Shown here: one piece after another, positions 18,369 to 27,734 of the stretch
Numbering within the stretch: position 1 is the stretch's first letter
How the letters are laid out: every line of letters begins with the position of its first letter
Origin: Sphingomonas oryzagri
GTDB lineage: Bacteria > Pseudomonadota > Alphaproteobacteria > Sphingomonadales > Sphingomonadaceae
Assembly: GCF_029906645.1 (NCBI RefSeq)
Contig: NZ_JARYGZ010000002.1
Span: 248,001-312,000, forward strand
Reading direction: 5' to 3'
Length of the DNA stretch: 64,000 nucleotides
Made by a program: the position numbers and the translations under genes
The notes under the pieces: generated by a model
Database searches by the model: none
What the model saw: only the letters and a program-made list of their open reading frames with translations
Told to the model about the DNA's origin: nothing

Positions 18369-19304
18369 TTAATCGAACAGCGAGGAGACCGAGCTTTCGT
18401 CGGCGATGCGCTTGATCGCCTCGGCGAGCAGCGGCGCGATGGTCAGCTGGCGGATGCGCTGGGCATCGGCCACCGCCGGCGGCGCGGCGATCGAATCGGT
18501 CACCACCAGTTCGGTCAGCGCCGAGCCCTCGACGCGCGCGACAGCCCCGCCGGACAGCACGCCGTGGGTGACATAGGCGACGACGTCCTCGGCCCCCGCC
18601 TCACGCAACGCGGCGGCCGCGTTGCACAGCGTGCCGGCCGAATCGACGATGTCGTCGACGAGGATGCAGAAGCGGCCCGAAGGATCGCCGATGATGTTCA
18701 TCACTTCCGATTCGCCGGGCTTCTCGCGGCGCTTGTCGACGATCGCGAGCGGCGCGTTGCCGAGCCGCTTGGAGAGCGCGCGGGCACGCACCACGCCGCC
18801 GACGTCGGGCGAGACGACCATCAGGTTGCGGCCGGAGAATCGCGCCAGCAGATCCGCCGACATCACGGGTGCCGCGAACAGATTGTCGGTCGGGATGTCG
18901 AAGAAGCCCTGGATCTGGCCAGCGTGGAGATCGACCGACAGCACGCGGTCGGCGCCCGCCGCCGTCACCATGTTGGCGACCAGCTTGGCCGAGATCGGCG
19001 TGCGCGGGCCGGGCTTCCGGTCCTGCCGTGCATAGCCGAAATAGGGGATCACCGCCGTGATGCGCCGCGCCGACGAACGCTTCAGCGCATCGATGCAGAT
19101 CAGCAGCTCCATCAGATTGTCGTTGGCGGGGAAGCCGGTCGACTGGATGACGAAGACATCCTCGCCGCGCACATTCTCCTGAATCTCGACGAAGATCTCT
19201 TCGTCGGCGAAGCGGCGCACGCTCGCCTTGGTGAGCGGCATGTCGAGATAATCGGCGATCGCCTTGGCGAGCGTCAGGTTCGAGTTGCCCGACAGAAGTT
19301 TCAT
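18369..19304 (-). CDS. prs: Ribose-phosphate pyrophosphokinase
   Basis: Makes PRPP from ribose 5-phosphate and ATP, feeding nucleotide, histidine and tryptophan synthesis. The 311-residue protein has [12 protein letters not shown] (ATP site), [25 protein letters not shown] and the PRPP loop [18 protein letters not shown], all normal. Start [13 protein letters not shown] at 19304. The 111-base gap to the divergent gltX should contain both promoters. Confidence 0.97.
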   Translation of the reverse strand: MKLLSGNSNLTLAKAIADYLDMPLTKASVRRFADEEIFVEIQENVRGEDVFVIQSTGFPANDNLMELLICIDALKRSSARRITAVIPYFGYARQDRKPGPRTPISAKLVANMVTAAGADRVLSVDLHAGQIQGFFDIPTDNLFAAPVMSADLLARFSGRNLMVVSPDVGGVVRARALSKRLGNAPLAIVDKRREKPGESEVMNIIGDPSGRFCILVDDIVDSAGTLCNAAAALREAGAEDVVAYVTHGVLSGGAVARVEGSALTELVVTDSIAAPPAVADAQRIRQLTIAPLLAEAIKRIADESSVSSLFD

Positions 19305-19415
19305 GTGCTGGTCGTCCCGCGCGAGGCCCCCGCCGGGCCGTTCGCGCGCGCCTTAGCGATGATGCCGCCTGCTGCCAAGTTGCGGGATGATGACAGAGTG
19401 GTAGAGGGCCGCTTC

Positions 19416-20756
19416 ATGACGGTCATCACGCGCTTCGCGCCTTCCCCTACCGGCAAGCTGCATGTCGGCAACATCCGCACCGCTCTGGTGTGCTGGATGG
19501 CAGCGCGCGTCGAGGGCGGGAAGTTCCTGCTGCGGCTCGACGACACCGATCGGGCGCGCTCCACCGAGGAGAATGTCGTCGCGATCCGGCGCGATCTCGA
19601 ATGGCTCGGGCTGGTGCCAGCTGGCGAGGTCCGCCAGTCGGATCGCTTCGCGCTCTACGAGGCGGCGTTCGAGACATTGCACGCGGCGGGGCGGGTCTAC
19701 CCCTGCTACGAGAGCGAGGAGGAGCTGTCGATCAAGCGCAAGGTGGCGCTGGGACGCGGCCTGCCGCCGATCTACGACCGCGCCGCGCTGACGCTGAGCG
19801 CCGAGGAACGGCAGAGACTGGAGGCCGACGGCGTTCGCCCGCACTGGCGTTTCAGGCTGGATGCGACACCGATCGAGTGGACCGACCTTATCCGGGGTCC
19901 GCAGCATTTCGAGGGCGCGGCCCTCTCCGATCCCGTCGTGCGGCGCGCGGACGGGAGCTGGCTCTATCTGCTGCCGAGCGTGATCGACGATATCGACATG
20001 AAGATCAGCCACGTGGTGCGGGGCGAGGATCATGTCTCCAACACCGCCGTGCAGATCCAGATGTTCGAGGCTTTGGGCGCCGCGATCCCCAACTTCGCGC
20101 ATATGGCCTTGCTGGTGGGGGCCGACGGCAAGCTCTCCAAGCGCGAGGGGTCGATCGGGGTCGAGGCGATCCGGGCGGAGGGGATCGAGCCGCAGGCGCT
20201 GCTCGGCCTGCTCGCGCGGATCGGGACGAGCGAGCCGGTGGTCCCGGTTGCCACGGCAGACGAGCTGCTGCCCGGTTTCGCCTTCTCGCACATGGGCCGC
20301 GCGCCGGCGCGTTTCGATTCGGAGGAGCTGGCGCAGCTCAACGCCAGAACGCTCCACCTGCTGCCATACGAGGCCGTAAAGGACCGGCTGCCGGCGAACG
20401 TCGATGAAACCTTCTGGCTGGCGATCCGCCCCAACCTGACGACGATCGCGGACACGGACGCCGCGCTGGCGGTGATCGAGGGGCCGATCGCGGCACCGAC
20501 CCTTTCGCCCGAGGATCGCGCCTTCTGCGCGGACGCCGCCGCAGCGGCGGACGCTCTTGATTGGGCCGAGACGCCGTGGGCCGCGCTGACCACCGCCCTC
20601 AAGGCGTCCACCGGCCGCAAGGGCAAGGCGCTGTTCCTGCCGCTCCGCCTCGCGCTGACCGGGCAGGATCATGGGCCGGAAATGGCCGCCCTCCTCCCCC
20701 TCATCGGCCGGGAACGCGCCATCGCACGGCTGCGGCTGGCGGCGGGCGCCGCATAG
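19416..20756 (+). CDS. gltX: Glutamate--tRNA ligase (short, second type)
   Basis: 446 residues starting MTVITRFAPSPTGKLHVGNIRTAL, the HIGH region (HVGN), with KLSKR as the KMSKS equivalent. It is shorter than the roughly 470-residue standard GluRS. Alphaproteobacteria commonly carry two GltX forms; one may favour tRNA-Gln for the amidotransferase route, but which this is cannot be decided by eye. The open frame extends over 400 codons upstream through the prs antisense strand; that part is spurious. The next gene begins 16 bases after its stop. Confidence 0.93.
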   Translation: MTVITRFAPSPTGKLHVGNIRTALVCWMAARVEGGKFLLRLDDTDRARSTEENVVAIRRDLEWLGLVPAGEVRQSDRFALYEAAFETLHAAGRVYPCYESEEELSIKRKVALGRGLPPIYDRAALTLSAEERQRLEADGVRPHWRFRLDATPIEWTDLIRGPQHFEGAALSDPVVRRADGSWLYLLPSVIDDIDMKISHVVRGEDHVSNTAVQIQMFEALGAAIPNFAHMALLVGADGKLSKREGSIGVEAIRAEGIEPQALLGLLARIGTSEPVVPVATADELLPGFAFSHMGRAPARFDSEELAQLNARTLHLLPYEAVKDRLPANVDETFWLAIRPNLTTIADTDAALAVIEGPIAAPTLSPEDRAFCADAAAAADALDWAETPWAALTTALKASTGRKGKALFLPLRLALTGQDHGPEMAALLPLIGRERAIARLRLAAGAA

Positions 20757-20772
20757 GCCTATCTTGGCAGCC

Positions 20773-21114
20773 ATGGCCCGTTCCTCCTTCTCGCCCTTCA
20801 AGCCACCGTCACCCCGGCGTTTCCTCGCCGGCTTCCGCGATCTCGGCTTCTTCCTGAAGACCCGCTCGCGCGCCGACTACGTGATCGCCGGCATCGCCGC
20901 CGCGATGACGGTCTTCATCATCTTCGCCTTCTGGCACGACAGCAGCTTCAGGGGCGATCCGCCGATCATCTACGTGCAGAACTGGCCCGCCAACCGCACC
21001 GACGACCAGATCCGCGCCGACCAGAAGAAGGACCGGATCGAGCGCGAGAAGGCCGAAGCCTATCGCAGGGCCGAATTCCAGAAGATGCAGAAGGCGACCA
21101 GCGGCTGGCTGTGA
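20773..21114 (+). CDS. Single-pass membrane protein of unknown function, coupled to ribD
   Basis: 113 residues: a basic N-terminus with SFSPFKPPSPRRF, one hydrophobic segment at about 38-54 (YVIAGIAAAMTVFIIFAFW), then a charged extra-membrane part with PPIIYVQNWPANRTDDQ and a helical tail rich in Lys, Glu and Arg (about 78-105). Orientation by the positive-inside rule puts the tail in the periplasm. I do not recognise a family. It lies between gltX and ribD, and its TGA overlaps the ribD GTG, so it is probably made with the riboflavin enzymes or with GltX. Confidence 0.75.
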   Translation: MARSSFSPFKPPSPRRFLAGFRDLGFFLKTRSRADYVIAGIAAAMTVFIIFAFWHDSSFRGDPPIIYVQNWPANRTDDQIRADQKKDRIEREKAEAYRRAEFQKMQKATSGWL

Positions 21115-22172
21115 GCGCCGCCAGGGGACCAGGAACAGGCGACGACGCCCGCTGGACGGCGGCGGCGGTCGCGCTGTCCGAACGCGGCCGGGGGCGGACG
21201 ACCCCCAATCCCAATGTCGGTTGCCTGATCGTCAAGGACGGCCGCGTCGTCGGGCGGGGCTGGACCCAGCCCGGCGGCCGCCCCCATGCCGAGGCGATGG
21301 CATTGGAGCAGGCGGGTGCGGCGGCCGAGGGCGCCACCGTCTACGTCACGCTGGAACCCTGCGCGCACGAAAGCCCGCGCGGCCCCGCTTGCGCGGACCT
21401 GCTGATCCGCGCCCGGCCTGCGCGCATCGTCGCGGCGCTGACCGATCCCGATCCGCGCACCGCCGGCAAAGGCTTCGCCCGACTGCGCGAGGCGGGAATC
21501 GCGGTGACGGAAGGTGTCTCGGCCGACTTGGCGCGCCGTGCGATGGCCGGGTTCCTGACCCGGCAGGCGCTCGGTCGCCCGCATGTGACGCTCAAGCTCG
21601 CCACCTCGCTGGACGGCAGGATCGCGCTGCCGTCGGGCGAGAGCCGCTGGATCACGGGGGCGGAGGCTCGGGCACACGGACATCTGGAACGGGCGCGGGC
21701 GGATGCGATCCTGGTGGGACGCGGCACGTTCGAGGCGGATGCGCCGAGGCTCGATGTGCGGCTGGCTGGGCTTGAGGACCGCTCGCCGGCGCGCTTCGTC
21801 CTATCCCGTCGCTCCTGCGGAGGCAGGAGCCCATCTTCTGACGGCTCCGCAAGTGGGACATCTCTGGAGATGGACCCCTGCCTTCGCAGGGGTGACGACT
21901 GGGGGTGGCTGGACTCGCACCAAGCCATTTCTTCCCTACCTGCCAATCACCTCCTGATCGAAGGCGGCGCCGGTGCGGCATCCGCTTTCCTCGCCGCCGA
22001 TCTGGTCGATCGCCTGCTGCTCTACCGCGCGCCGATCCTGATCGGGGACGGCCGCGCCTGCATCGGCGACATCGGTCTCGGCAGCCTTGCCGACGCGCAT
22101 GGCTGCTGGGCACTCACCGACGCTCGCAGCCTCGGCACGGACCGACTCGAAATCTACGAACGCAAGCGCTAG
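21111..22172 (+). CDS. ribD: Bifunctional riboflavin deaminase/reductase RibD with an in-frame repeat insertion
   Basis: 353 residues. The N-terminal deaminase has the zinc ligands His59 in HAE (59-61), Cys84 in LEPCAHES and Cys94; the C-terminal reductase (about 150-353) has LKLATSLDGRIA and LLIEGGAGAASAFLAADLVDRLL. Between LSR and the substrate-facing LIEGGAG lies an unusual stretch, about residues 233-263 (RRSCGGRSPSSDG ... CLRRGDD), encoded by a palindromic repeat. The frame is kept and no stop arises, so the enzyme is probably still functional with an extra loop. GTG 21111 overlaps the upstream stop. First enzyme gene of ribD-ribE-ribB-ribH. Confidence 0.93.
   Translation: MSAARGPGTGDDARWTAAAVALSERGRGRTTPNPNVGCLIVKDGRVVGRGWTQPGGRPHAEAMALEQAGAAAEGATVYVTLEPCAHESPRGPACADLLIRARPARIVAALTDPDPRTAGKGFARLREAGIAVTEGVSADLARRAMAGFLTRQALGRPHVTLKLATSLDGRIALPSGESRWITGAEARAHGHLERARADAILVGRGTFEADAPRLDVRLAGLEDRSPARFVLSRRSCGGRSPSSDGSASGTSLEMDPCLRRGDDWGWLDSHQAISSLPANHLLIEGGAGAASAFLAADLVDRLLLYRAPILIGDGRACIGDIGLGSLADAHGCWALTDARSLGTDRLEIYERKR
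21807..21899. repeat. Palindromic double-hairpin element inserted in frame in ribD
   Basis: Left hairpin GCTCCTGC-GGAG-GCAGGAGC (21811-21830), right hairpin CCCCTGC-CTTC-GCAGGGG (21875-21892), joined by CCATCT (21831-21836) pairing with AGATGG (21868-21873), with terminal CGTC (21807-21810) pairing with GACG (21894-21897). The unit therefore forms a cruciform with two arms. It is an intergenic type of element as I recall from sphingomonads; here it contributes 31 codons to RibD. Confidence 0.82.
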
Positions 22173-22182
22173 GGGCCTTCGC

Positions 22183-22800
22183 ATGTTCACCGGGATCATC
22201 ACCGACATCGGCAAAGTTCGCAGCGTCGAACAGCGCGGCGACATGCGGCTGGTCGTCGAGAGCGGCTACGACATGGGCGGCGTCGATCTCGGCGCCTCGA
22301 TCGCCTGCTCGGGCGTGTGCCTGACGGTGGTGGACAAGGCCCCCGCCGGCGAGAAGGGCTGGTTCGCGGTCGATGTCTCGGGCGAGACCATCTCGCGCAC
22401 TGCACCCGGCCTCTGGCACGAAGGCGCCCGCCTCAATCTCGAACGCGCGCTCAAGGTGGGTGACGAGCTGGGCGGCCACATCGTCACCGGCCATGTCGAC
22501 GGGATCGGCGAAATCGTCGGCACCTGCCCCGAAGGCGATTCGATACGCGTCGGCATTTCGGCGCCGGCCGCGCTCGCCCCCTATCTGGCGGCCAAGGGAT
22601 CGATCACGGTCGACGGCGTCTCGCTGACCGTCAACGAGGTGGCCGACCAGCCCAACGGCAGCGTCCACTTCGCGCTCAACATCATCCCGCACACCCAGAA
22701 GCTGACCACGCTCGACGACCTGACGCCGGGCCGCAAGTTCAACCTCGAGATCGATATCCTTGCCCGTTACCTGGGCCGCATGGAGCAGCTCCGCCGATGA
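22183..22800 (+). CDS. ribE: Riboflavin synthase alpha subunit
   Basis: 205 residues, MFTGIITDIGKV onward, built from two lumazine-binding repeats (about 1-96 and 97-195), each with the family pattern: SIACSGVCLTVV in the first and SITVDGVSLTVNEV in the second, and HIVTGHVDG between them. It dismutates two 6,7-dimethyl-8-ribityllumazine molecules to riboflavin. The frame opens 32 codons upstream inside ribD, but the conserved N-terminus fixes ATG 22183. Its stop overlaps the ribB start by ATGA. Confidence 0.96.
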   Translation: MFTGIITDIGKVRSVEQRGDMRLVVESGYDMGGVDLGASIACSGVCLTVVDKAPAGEKGWFAVDVSGETISRTAPGLWHEGARLNLERALKVGDELGGHIVTGHVDGIGEIVGTCPEGDSIRVGISAPAALAPYLAAKGSITVDGVSLTVNEVADQPNGSVHFALNIIPHTQKLTTLDDLTPGRKFNLEIDILARYLGRMEQLRR

Positions 22801-23909
22801 CCGCGCCTTTCCGCACCACCCGCCACGCCTTCCTCTCCCCCACCGAGGAGATCATCGACGAGGCGCGCAACGGCCGCATGTTCATCCTCGTCGACGACGA
22901 GGATCGGGAGAATGAGGGCGATCTCGTCATCCCCGCGCAGATGGCGACGCCGTCGGCGATCAACTTCATGGCGACGCACGGCAAGGGCCTGATCTGCCTC
23001 GCGCTCGGCAAGGAGCGGGTCGACCAGCTTGGCCTCACCTTGATGTCGGCGAAGAACGGCACCCGCCACGAAACCGCCTTCACCACCTCGATCGAGGCGC
23101 GCGACGGCGTGTCCACCGGCATCTCGGCCGGCGACCGCGCGCGCACCGTGGCGGTGGCGATCGATGCCGCCAAGGGGCCGGAGCATATCGTGACGCCGGG
23201 CCACGTCTTCCCGCTGATCGCGCGGCCGGGCGGCGTGCTGGTCCGCGCCGGCCATACCGAGGCGGCGGTGGATGTCGCGCGGCTCGCCGGGCTCAATCCG
23301 TCGGGCGTGATCTGCGAGATCATGAAGGAAGACGGGACGATGGCCCGCCTCGACGATCTCGTCGCCTTCGCGCAGCTGCACGCGCTCAAGATCGGCACGA
23401 TCCGCGACCTGATCGCCTATCGCCGCCGCCACGACCACAATGTCGAGCGCGTCGCCGAGGCGAAGTTCACCAGCCGCTTCGGCGGCGACTGGACCGCCGT
23501 TACCTTCCGCAACAAGGCAATCGACACCGAGACGCTGGCACTGGTGAAGGGCCGGCTCGATCCGTCCCAGCCGACTTTGGTGCGTATGCACGCGCTCGGC
23601 CTGTTCTCCGACGCGCTGGGCATGGAGAGCGAGCGCTCGGGCCTGCTCGGCCGCGCGATGGAGGCGATCGCGGCGGAGGGCACCGGCGTCGTCGTGCTGC
23701 TCAACTCGCAGGCCAGGCTGTCGCAGATCACCCAGGCGATTGGCGGCGCCACCGTCGGCGACATGAATGAGTTGCGCGACTATGGCGTCGGCGCGCAGAT
23801 CCTCGCCGAACTCGGCATCCACGACATGGTGCTGCTGACCAATTCCCACCATACGCTCGTCGCGCTCGACGGCTATGGTCTCAACATCGTCGAGGAGCGT
23901 CTGTTCTGA
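22797..23909 (+). CDS. ribB: 3,4-dihydroxy-2-butanone-4-phosphate synthase with degenerate GTP cyclohydrolase II domain (RibBX type)
   Basis: 370 residues. Residues 1-205 are a complete Rib[18 protein letters not shown] for Mg and substrate, and [17 protein letters not shown]. Residues 207-370 follow the GTP cyclohydrolase II fold, but where active RibA has a Cys-rich zinc site (a His-Ser-x-Cys start and an RCDCG end) this protein reads [13 protein letters not shown] and contains no Cys there. It therefore should not open GTP; the same arrangement has been described in proteobacteria as RibBX. A separate ribA must exist elsewhere. Overlaps ribE by four bases and ribH by one. Confidence 0.92.
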   Translation: MTAPFRTTRHAFLSPTEEIIDEARNGRMFILVDDEDRENEGDLVIPAQMATPSAINFMATHGKGLICLALGKERVDQLGLTLMSAKNGTRHETAFTTSIEARDGVSTGISAGDRARTVAVAIDAAKGPEHIVTPGHVFPLIARPGGVLVRAGHTEAAVDVARLAGLNPSGVICEIMKEDGTMARLDDLVAFAQLHALKIGTIRDLIAYRRRHDHNVERVAEAKFTSRFGGDWTAVTFRNKAIDTETLALVKGRLDPSQPTLVRMHALGLFSDALGMESERSGLLGRAMEAIAAEGTGVVVLLNSQARLSQITQAIGGATVGDMNELRDYGVGAQILAELGIHDMVLLTNSHHTLVALDGYGLNIVEERLF

Positions 23910-24322
23910 TGGCCAACATCCTGATCGTCGAGGCGCGTTTCTACGAGCATCTGAACGACCTGCTGCTGGAGGGCGCGCGTGCCGCGATCGAGGCGGCGGG
24001 CCACACACACGAGACCATCACCGTGCCCGGCGCGCTGGAAGTGCCCGGCGCGATCGCGCTGGCGGCGGACGCCTATGACGCCTTCGTCGCGATCGGCGTG
24101 GTGATCCGGGGCGAAACCTATCATTTCGAGATCGTCGCGGGCGAAAGCGCGCGCGCGCTGATGGCGATGACGCTCGACGGCCTCGCCATCGGCAACGGCA
24201 TCCTCACCACCGAGAACGAGGCGCAGGCGCTCACCCGCGCGCGCCGCACCGAGAAGGACAAGGGCGGCGAGGCGGCGAAGGCGGCGATCGCGATGCTGGA
24301 ACTGCAGAAGCGCTTCGCCTGA
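23909..24322 (+). CDS. ribH: 6,7-dimethyl-8-ribityllumazine synthase
   Basis: 137 residues, somewhat short for the family (about 150), starting [17 protein letters not shown]. The substrate-binding [12 protein letters not shown] and the catalytic His in [19 protein letters not shown] are present, as is [17 protein letters not shown]. It condenses the RibB product with the pyrimidine from RibD. ATG 23909 overlaps the ribB stop. Last gene of the riboflavin operon, 10 bases from the convergent citE-like gene, so no room for a long terminator. Confidence 0.95.
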   Translation: MANILIVEARFYEHLNDLLLEGARAAIEAAGHTHETITVPGALEVPGAIALAADAYDAFVAIGVVIRGETYHFEIVAGESARALMAMTLDGLAIGNGILTTENEAQALTRARRTEKDKGGEAAKAAIAMLELQKRFA

Positions 24323-24332
24323 TCGGGGCAGA

Positions 24333-25184
24333 CTAGCCCTCGCCCGCCAGCGCCAGCGTGCGGCGCGCCTGCTTCAGATGCGGCGCGTCGATCATCCTGC
24401 CGTCGAGCTGCAGCGCGCCCGCACCCGGATTGGCGGCGAAGGCCGCGACCACCGCGCGGGCATGGGCGACCGCCTGCTCCGACGGCGTGAATGCCGCGTT
24501 GATCGGCGCGATCTGCGCGGGGTGGATCGCCATCATGCCGGTAAAGCCGTCGCGCGCCGCGCGACCCGCATAGCGGGCGAGACCGTCGAGATCGCGGAAG
24601 GCCGGGAACACCGTCTCGATCGCCGGCACCCCGGCCGCGTGCGCGCCGAACAGGGTGAGCGCGCGAGCGATCTCGTAGGGGGCGGTGTAGCTCCCGTCCT
24701 CCTCGCGGCTGGTCGCGGCGCCGATCGCGGCGGGCAGATCCTCCGCCCCCCAGGTCAGCCCGCACAGGCGATGCGCCACCGGGCCGTAATTGCCGAGCTG
24801 GAACACGGCGGCCGGCGTCTCGCTGGCGATCGGCAGGATCGGCACGAACAGTTCGCGCGCCGCCATGCGGTTGCCCAGCGCCTCGATCGAGGCGGCGCCC
24901 TCGGCCTTGGGGAAGACGATACCATCGGGCTTGCCGGGCGCGATCGCCCGGAGGTCCAGCGCGATGTCCTGGCTGTCGAGCGGATTCACGCGGACGAACA
25001 GCTTCACCGCCCGGTCGGTGGTGGCGGCGAGGAAGTCCGCGACCATCTCGCGCGCCTTCGGCCGGGCATCGGCGGCCACCGCATCCTCCAGATCGAGGAT
25101 CAGCGCGTCGGCGCCGAGGCCCAGTGCCTTCTCCATCCGCTCCAGCCGGTCGCCGGGGACGAAGAGCAGCGAGCGGAGCCTCAT
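24333..25184 (-). CDS. HpcH/HpaI or CitE family CoA ester lyase
   Basis: 283 residues of a TIM-barrel lyase of the CitE/Mcl type: [20 protein letters not shown] at the start, [18 protein letters not shown] (Mg-binding acidic residues), [20 protein letters not shown], and [13 protein letters not shown]. These enzymes cleave citramalyl-, malyl- or beta-methylmalyl-CoA, and substrate cannot be read from sequence. The gene overlaps the upstream MaoC gene by ATGA, so hydration and C-C cleavage of one acyl-CoA are probably consecutive. It is not a citrate lyase subunit: no citF or citD is near. Confidence 0.85.
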   Translation of the reverse strand: MRLRSLLFVPGDRLERMEKALGLGADALILDLEDAVAADARPKAREMVADFLAATTDRAVKLFVRVNPLDSQDIALDLRAIAPGKPDGIVFPKAEGAASIEALGNRMAARELFVPILPIASETPAAVFQLGNYGPVAHRLCGLTWGAEDLPAAIGAATSREEDGSYTAPYEIARALTLFGAHAAGVPAIETVFPAFRDLDGLARYAGRAARDGFTGMMAIHPAQIAPINAAFTPSEQAVAHARAVVAAFAANPGAGALQLDGRMIDAPHLKQARRTLALAGEG

Positions 25185-25633
25185 GCCGCTCTCCGGTGCA
25201 GCAGCGCGGATCGGGTGCAGCGGCACACCACCTCGTCGCGCTGGTTGATCAGCTCGTGCGCGAATGTGACGATGCCGGCGGTGGGCCGGGACTTGCTGTC
25301 CTTCAGCTCGACCACCGCACTGGTCGCGCGCATCGTGTCGCCGATGAACACCGGCTTGGGCATGACGAGCTTGTCATAGCCGAGGTTGGCGACCAGCGTG
25401 CCCAGCGTCGTCTCGCCCACCGACAGGCCGACCATCAGCGCGAAGGTGAAGGTGCCGTTGACGAGGATCTGGCCGAACTCGCTGGCCTTCGCCGCCTCCA
25501 GATCGAGGTGGAGCGGCTGCGGATTGTGAGTCATGGTCGAGAAGAGCAGGTTGTCCGTCTCGGTCACGGTGCGGCGGATCGGGTGCTCGATCCGGTCCCC
25601 CACCTGCCATTCGTCGAAATATCGCCCGGCCAT
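25181..25633 (-). CDS. MaoC-like hotdog dehydratase/hydratase
   Basis: 150 residues of single hotdog fold with [20 protein letters not shown], corresponding to hydratase-2 motif but with His where the usual catalytic Asp of GDxNPLH stands, then [20 protein letters not shown]. The Asp is replaced in this subgroup by a later LHLD, as I recall for the MaoC proteins paired with CitE-like lyases. Probable role: reversible hydration of a 2-enoyl-CoA such as mesaconyl-CoA or a related dicarboxylyl-CoA. Upstream lies a 180-base gap shared with the divergent flavin reductase. Confidence 0.82.
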   Translation of the reverse strand: MAGRYFDEWQVGDRIEHPIRRTVTETDNLLFSTMTHNPQPLHLDLEAAKASEFGQILVNGTFTFALMVGLSVGETTLGTLVANLGYDKLVMPKPVFIGDTMRATSAVVELKDSKSRPTAGIVTFAHELINQRDEVVCRCTRSALLHRRAA

Positions 25634-25813
25634 GTCGTCCTCTCTCCTGATCGACGGACAAGGCTCTCCGCCATCCGCGCCGCCGGATCAAGCACAGCGC
25701 GCCATTCTTCGATCATGCAAAGAGAAACTGCGCGACGGATATAAGACGTATACAGCCTTGCCCGACACGAAAGGCGTGCCAAAGAGTGCGCCGCGACCCA
25801 TATGGAGAGACGC

Positions 25814-26410
25814 ATGACCACGGCCCCCTATATCGTCGGCATCGGCGGCACGACGTCACCCGGCTCCTCCACCGAGCAGGCGCTGATGCTGGCGCTCGCC
25901 TCGGCCGAGCGGGAGGGGGCGCGGGTGCGGCTGTTCGGCGGGGCCGACATCGTGAGCCTGCCGCATTATGCTTATGGCGTCGCCGCCGGGCACGAAGGCG
26001 CGAGCGCGCTGGTGCAGGCGGTGCGCGAGGCCGACGGGCTGATCATCGCCAGCCCCGGCTATCACGGATCGATCTCCGGCCTGGTCAAGAACGCGGTCGA
26101 CTTCATCGAGGAAACCGCGAAGGACGAGCGCGTCTATCTGGACGGACTGCCGGTCGGCCTGATCGTCACCGCTTATGGCTGGCAGGCGACGGGATCGACG
26201 CTGGCCACCTTGCGCTCGATCGTCCACGCGCTGCGCGGCTGGCCGACGCCGCTGGGCGCCGCGATCAAGTCCGCCTCGGGCATGTTCACGGATGGCGCCT
26301 GCAACGATCCGGCCGCGGCGGGGCAGCTCGATCTGGTCGGGCGGCAGGTCGCGGAGTTCGCGCGGCTGCGCAGCCGCCTGCCCTCCGCCACGGCGACCGG
26401 GCCGAACTGA
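25814..26410 (+). CDS. NAD(P)H-dependent FMN reductase family protein
   Basis: 198 residues of flavodoxin-like fold: the FMN phosphate loop GGTTSPGSSTEQAL near residues 9-22 and ASPGYHGSISGLVKNAVDFIE in the middle, as in SsuE/MsuE and related reductases. It supplies reduced flavin or reduces quinones; no dedicated monooxygenase partner adjoins it, though two nitronate monooxygenases and a flavoprotein of the 4-hydroxybutyryl-CoA dehydratase/HpaB family lie nearby. ATG 25814 follows GGAGAG by five bases; an in-frame ATG four codons earlier is less well placed. Ends 3 bases from a convergent thioesterase. Confidence 0.85.
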   Translation: MTTAPYIVGIGGTTSPGSSTEQALMLALASAEREGARVRLFGGADIVSLPHYAYGVAAGHEGASALVQAVREADGLIIASPGYHGSISGLVKNAVDFIEETAKDERVYLDGLPVGLIVTAYGWQATGSTLATLRSIVHALRGWPTPLGAAIKSASGMFTDGACNDPAAAGQLDLVGRQVAEFARLRSRLPSATATGPN

Positions 26411-26413
26411 GCC

Positions 26414-26857
26414 TCAGCCTTCCGCGATCGGCCGGATCATGCCGCGCGTGAGGCATTCGCGCAGATCGTCGGGCAACGGTGTCGGCGCCTTGCCGTCGGT
26501 CGCGCAGATCGTCGCGCGGCAATAGGCGCACGCCCGGCCATCCTGCAGCGCGAGCTGGCCGAGCGTCCAGCTCGTCCGCCCGATCGCCAGCACGCCGACA
26601 TGGATCCGCAGCGGCTGCGGGTAATGCGCCTCGGCCAGATAATCGATGCCGGCGGCGACGATCATCATGCGCAGGTTCTTGAACAGGGCGCGGGCGCCGT
26701 GGCCCAGATCGAAGCGCACCCGCGCATCCTCGAACGCCGCCGCGATCGCGACATTGTTGATGTGCTGGTTGGAATCCATGTCCGAAAAGCGCGTCTGCAC
26801 ATCCTGCACGAAGATGTAGCGCGCGGGATCGAGCAGCTCGGGCGCGGCGCGGCCCAT
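26414..26857 (-). CDS. 4HBT-type acyl-CoA thioesterase
   Basis: 147 residues of single hotdog fold: TRFSDMDSNQHINNVAIAAAFEDARVRF holds the family pattern with the catalytic Asp (SDMD) and is followed by MIVAAGIDYLAEAHYPQPLRI, typical of FadM/YbgC-like thioesterases. It would hydrolyse an acyl-CoA to free acid, probably as overflow relief for the surrounding catabolic genes. ATG 26857 shares a base with the stop of the SDR gene, so both belong to the operon facing tetR. Confidence 0.85.
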   Translation of the reverse strand: MGRAAPELLDPARYIFVQDVQTRFSDMDSNQHINNVAIAAAFEDARVRFDLGHGARALFKNLRMMIVAAGIDYLAEAHYPQPLRIHVGVLAIGRTSWTLGQLALQDGRACAYCRATICATDGKAPTPLPDDLRECLTRGMIRPIAEG

Positions 26858-27633
26858 CAGAGCGACTGCCCGTCGTCGACCATCACCGCCGTTCCGGTGA
26901 CGGCACGCGACGCATCCGAACAGAGCCACAGCAAGGCGACGTCGAGGTCGCTCTCCTCCATCAGCCGGCGGCGCGGGAAGCGCTCGATCTGCTTCACGCC
27001 GCCCGGCGAATCGAACCAGGCGTCGTTGATGCCGGTGCGGATGTAGCCGGGGCAGATCATATTGACGTTGATGCCGTGGCGCACCCAGTCGCGCGCCATC
27101 ACCTTGCCCATCTGGACGACGCCGGCCTTGGTGCCGCTATAGACCGCCAGCCCCGGCTCCACCGCGATCGCAGCCATCGATGCGGTGATGACGATGCGCC
27201 CGTTCTGCCGATCGCGCGATCCGGCGGCGAGCATCCGCTTCGCCCCCTCGCGCGCGGTGAGGAACACACCGCGCAGGTTGACCGCGACGGTTTCGTCGAA
27301 ATCGGCGACGGAAAGCTCGGTGGTCGGCCCCTGCGCGTTCATGCCGGCATTGGCGACGATCGTATCGACCGTGCCGAACGCCGCTTCGGCCGCATCGTAG
27401 GCGGCGATGGTCGAGGCTTCGTCGGTGACCTCGAGCGAGACGGTGATCGCCTCGCCGCCCGCCGCGACGATCTCCTTGCGCAGCGCCTCCAGCCGGTCAC
27501 CATTGCGGGCGGCCAGCACCACCTTCGCGCCGGCAGCCGCCAGGATGCGGCCGTAGCGCATGCCGATGCCGGACGAGGCGCCGGTCACCAGAGCCACGCG
27601 GCCGGCGAGATCGAACACCGGTGCAGCCGTCAC
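26857..27633 (-). CDS. Short-chain dehydrogenase/reductase (TetR-linked operon)
   Basis: 258 residues with TGASSGIG (nucleotide loop), NAGM, and the catalytic triad in ITASMAAIAVEPGLAVYSGTKAGV (Ser-Tyr-x3-Lys). Start is GTG 27633: GGAGG lies five bases upstream, whereas the longer reading frame would run through the operator. Probably oxidises a 3-hydroxyacyl-CoA or related alcohol; substrate unknown. It is divergent from tetR over a 127-base gap containing the conserved palindrome, so it is likely repressed by that regulator along with the thioesterase. Confidence 0.88.
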   Translation of the reverse strand: MTAAPVFDLAGRVALVTGASSGIGMRYGRILAAAGAKVVLAARNGDRLEALRKEIVAAGGEAITVSLEVTDEASTIAAYDAAEAAFGTVDTIVANAGMNAQGPTTELSVADFDETVAVNLRGVFLTAREGAKRMLAAGSRDRQNGRIVITASMAAIAVEPGLAVYSGTKAGVVQMGKVMARDWVRHGINVNMICPGYIRTGINDAWFDSPGGVKQIERFPRRRLMEESDLDVALLWLCSDASRAVTGTAVMVDDGQSL

Positions 27634-27734
27634 GAAAACCTCCCCTTCATCCACGGGAAGGATGCAGGCGTCGGCCACGCGGCGATACCTATCCGTTTTC
27701 GGAGGCCGCACCCCGCGATTTCACATGGCGCCGG

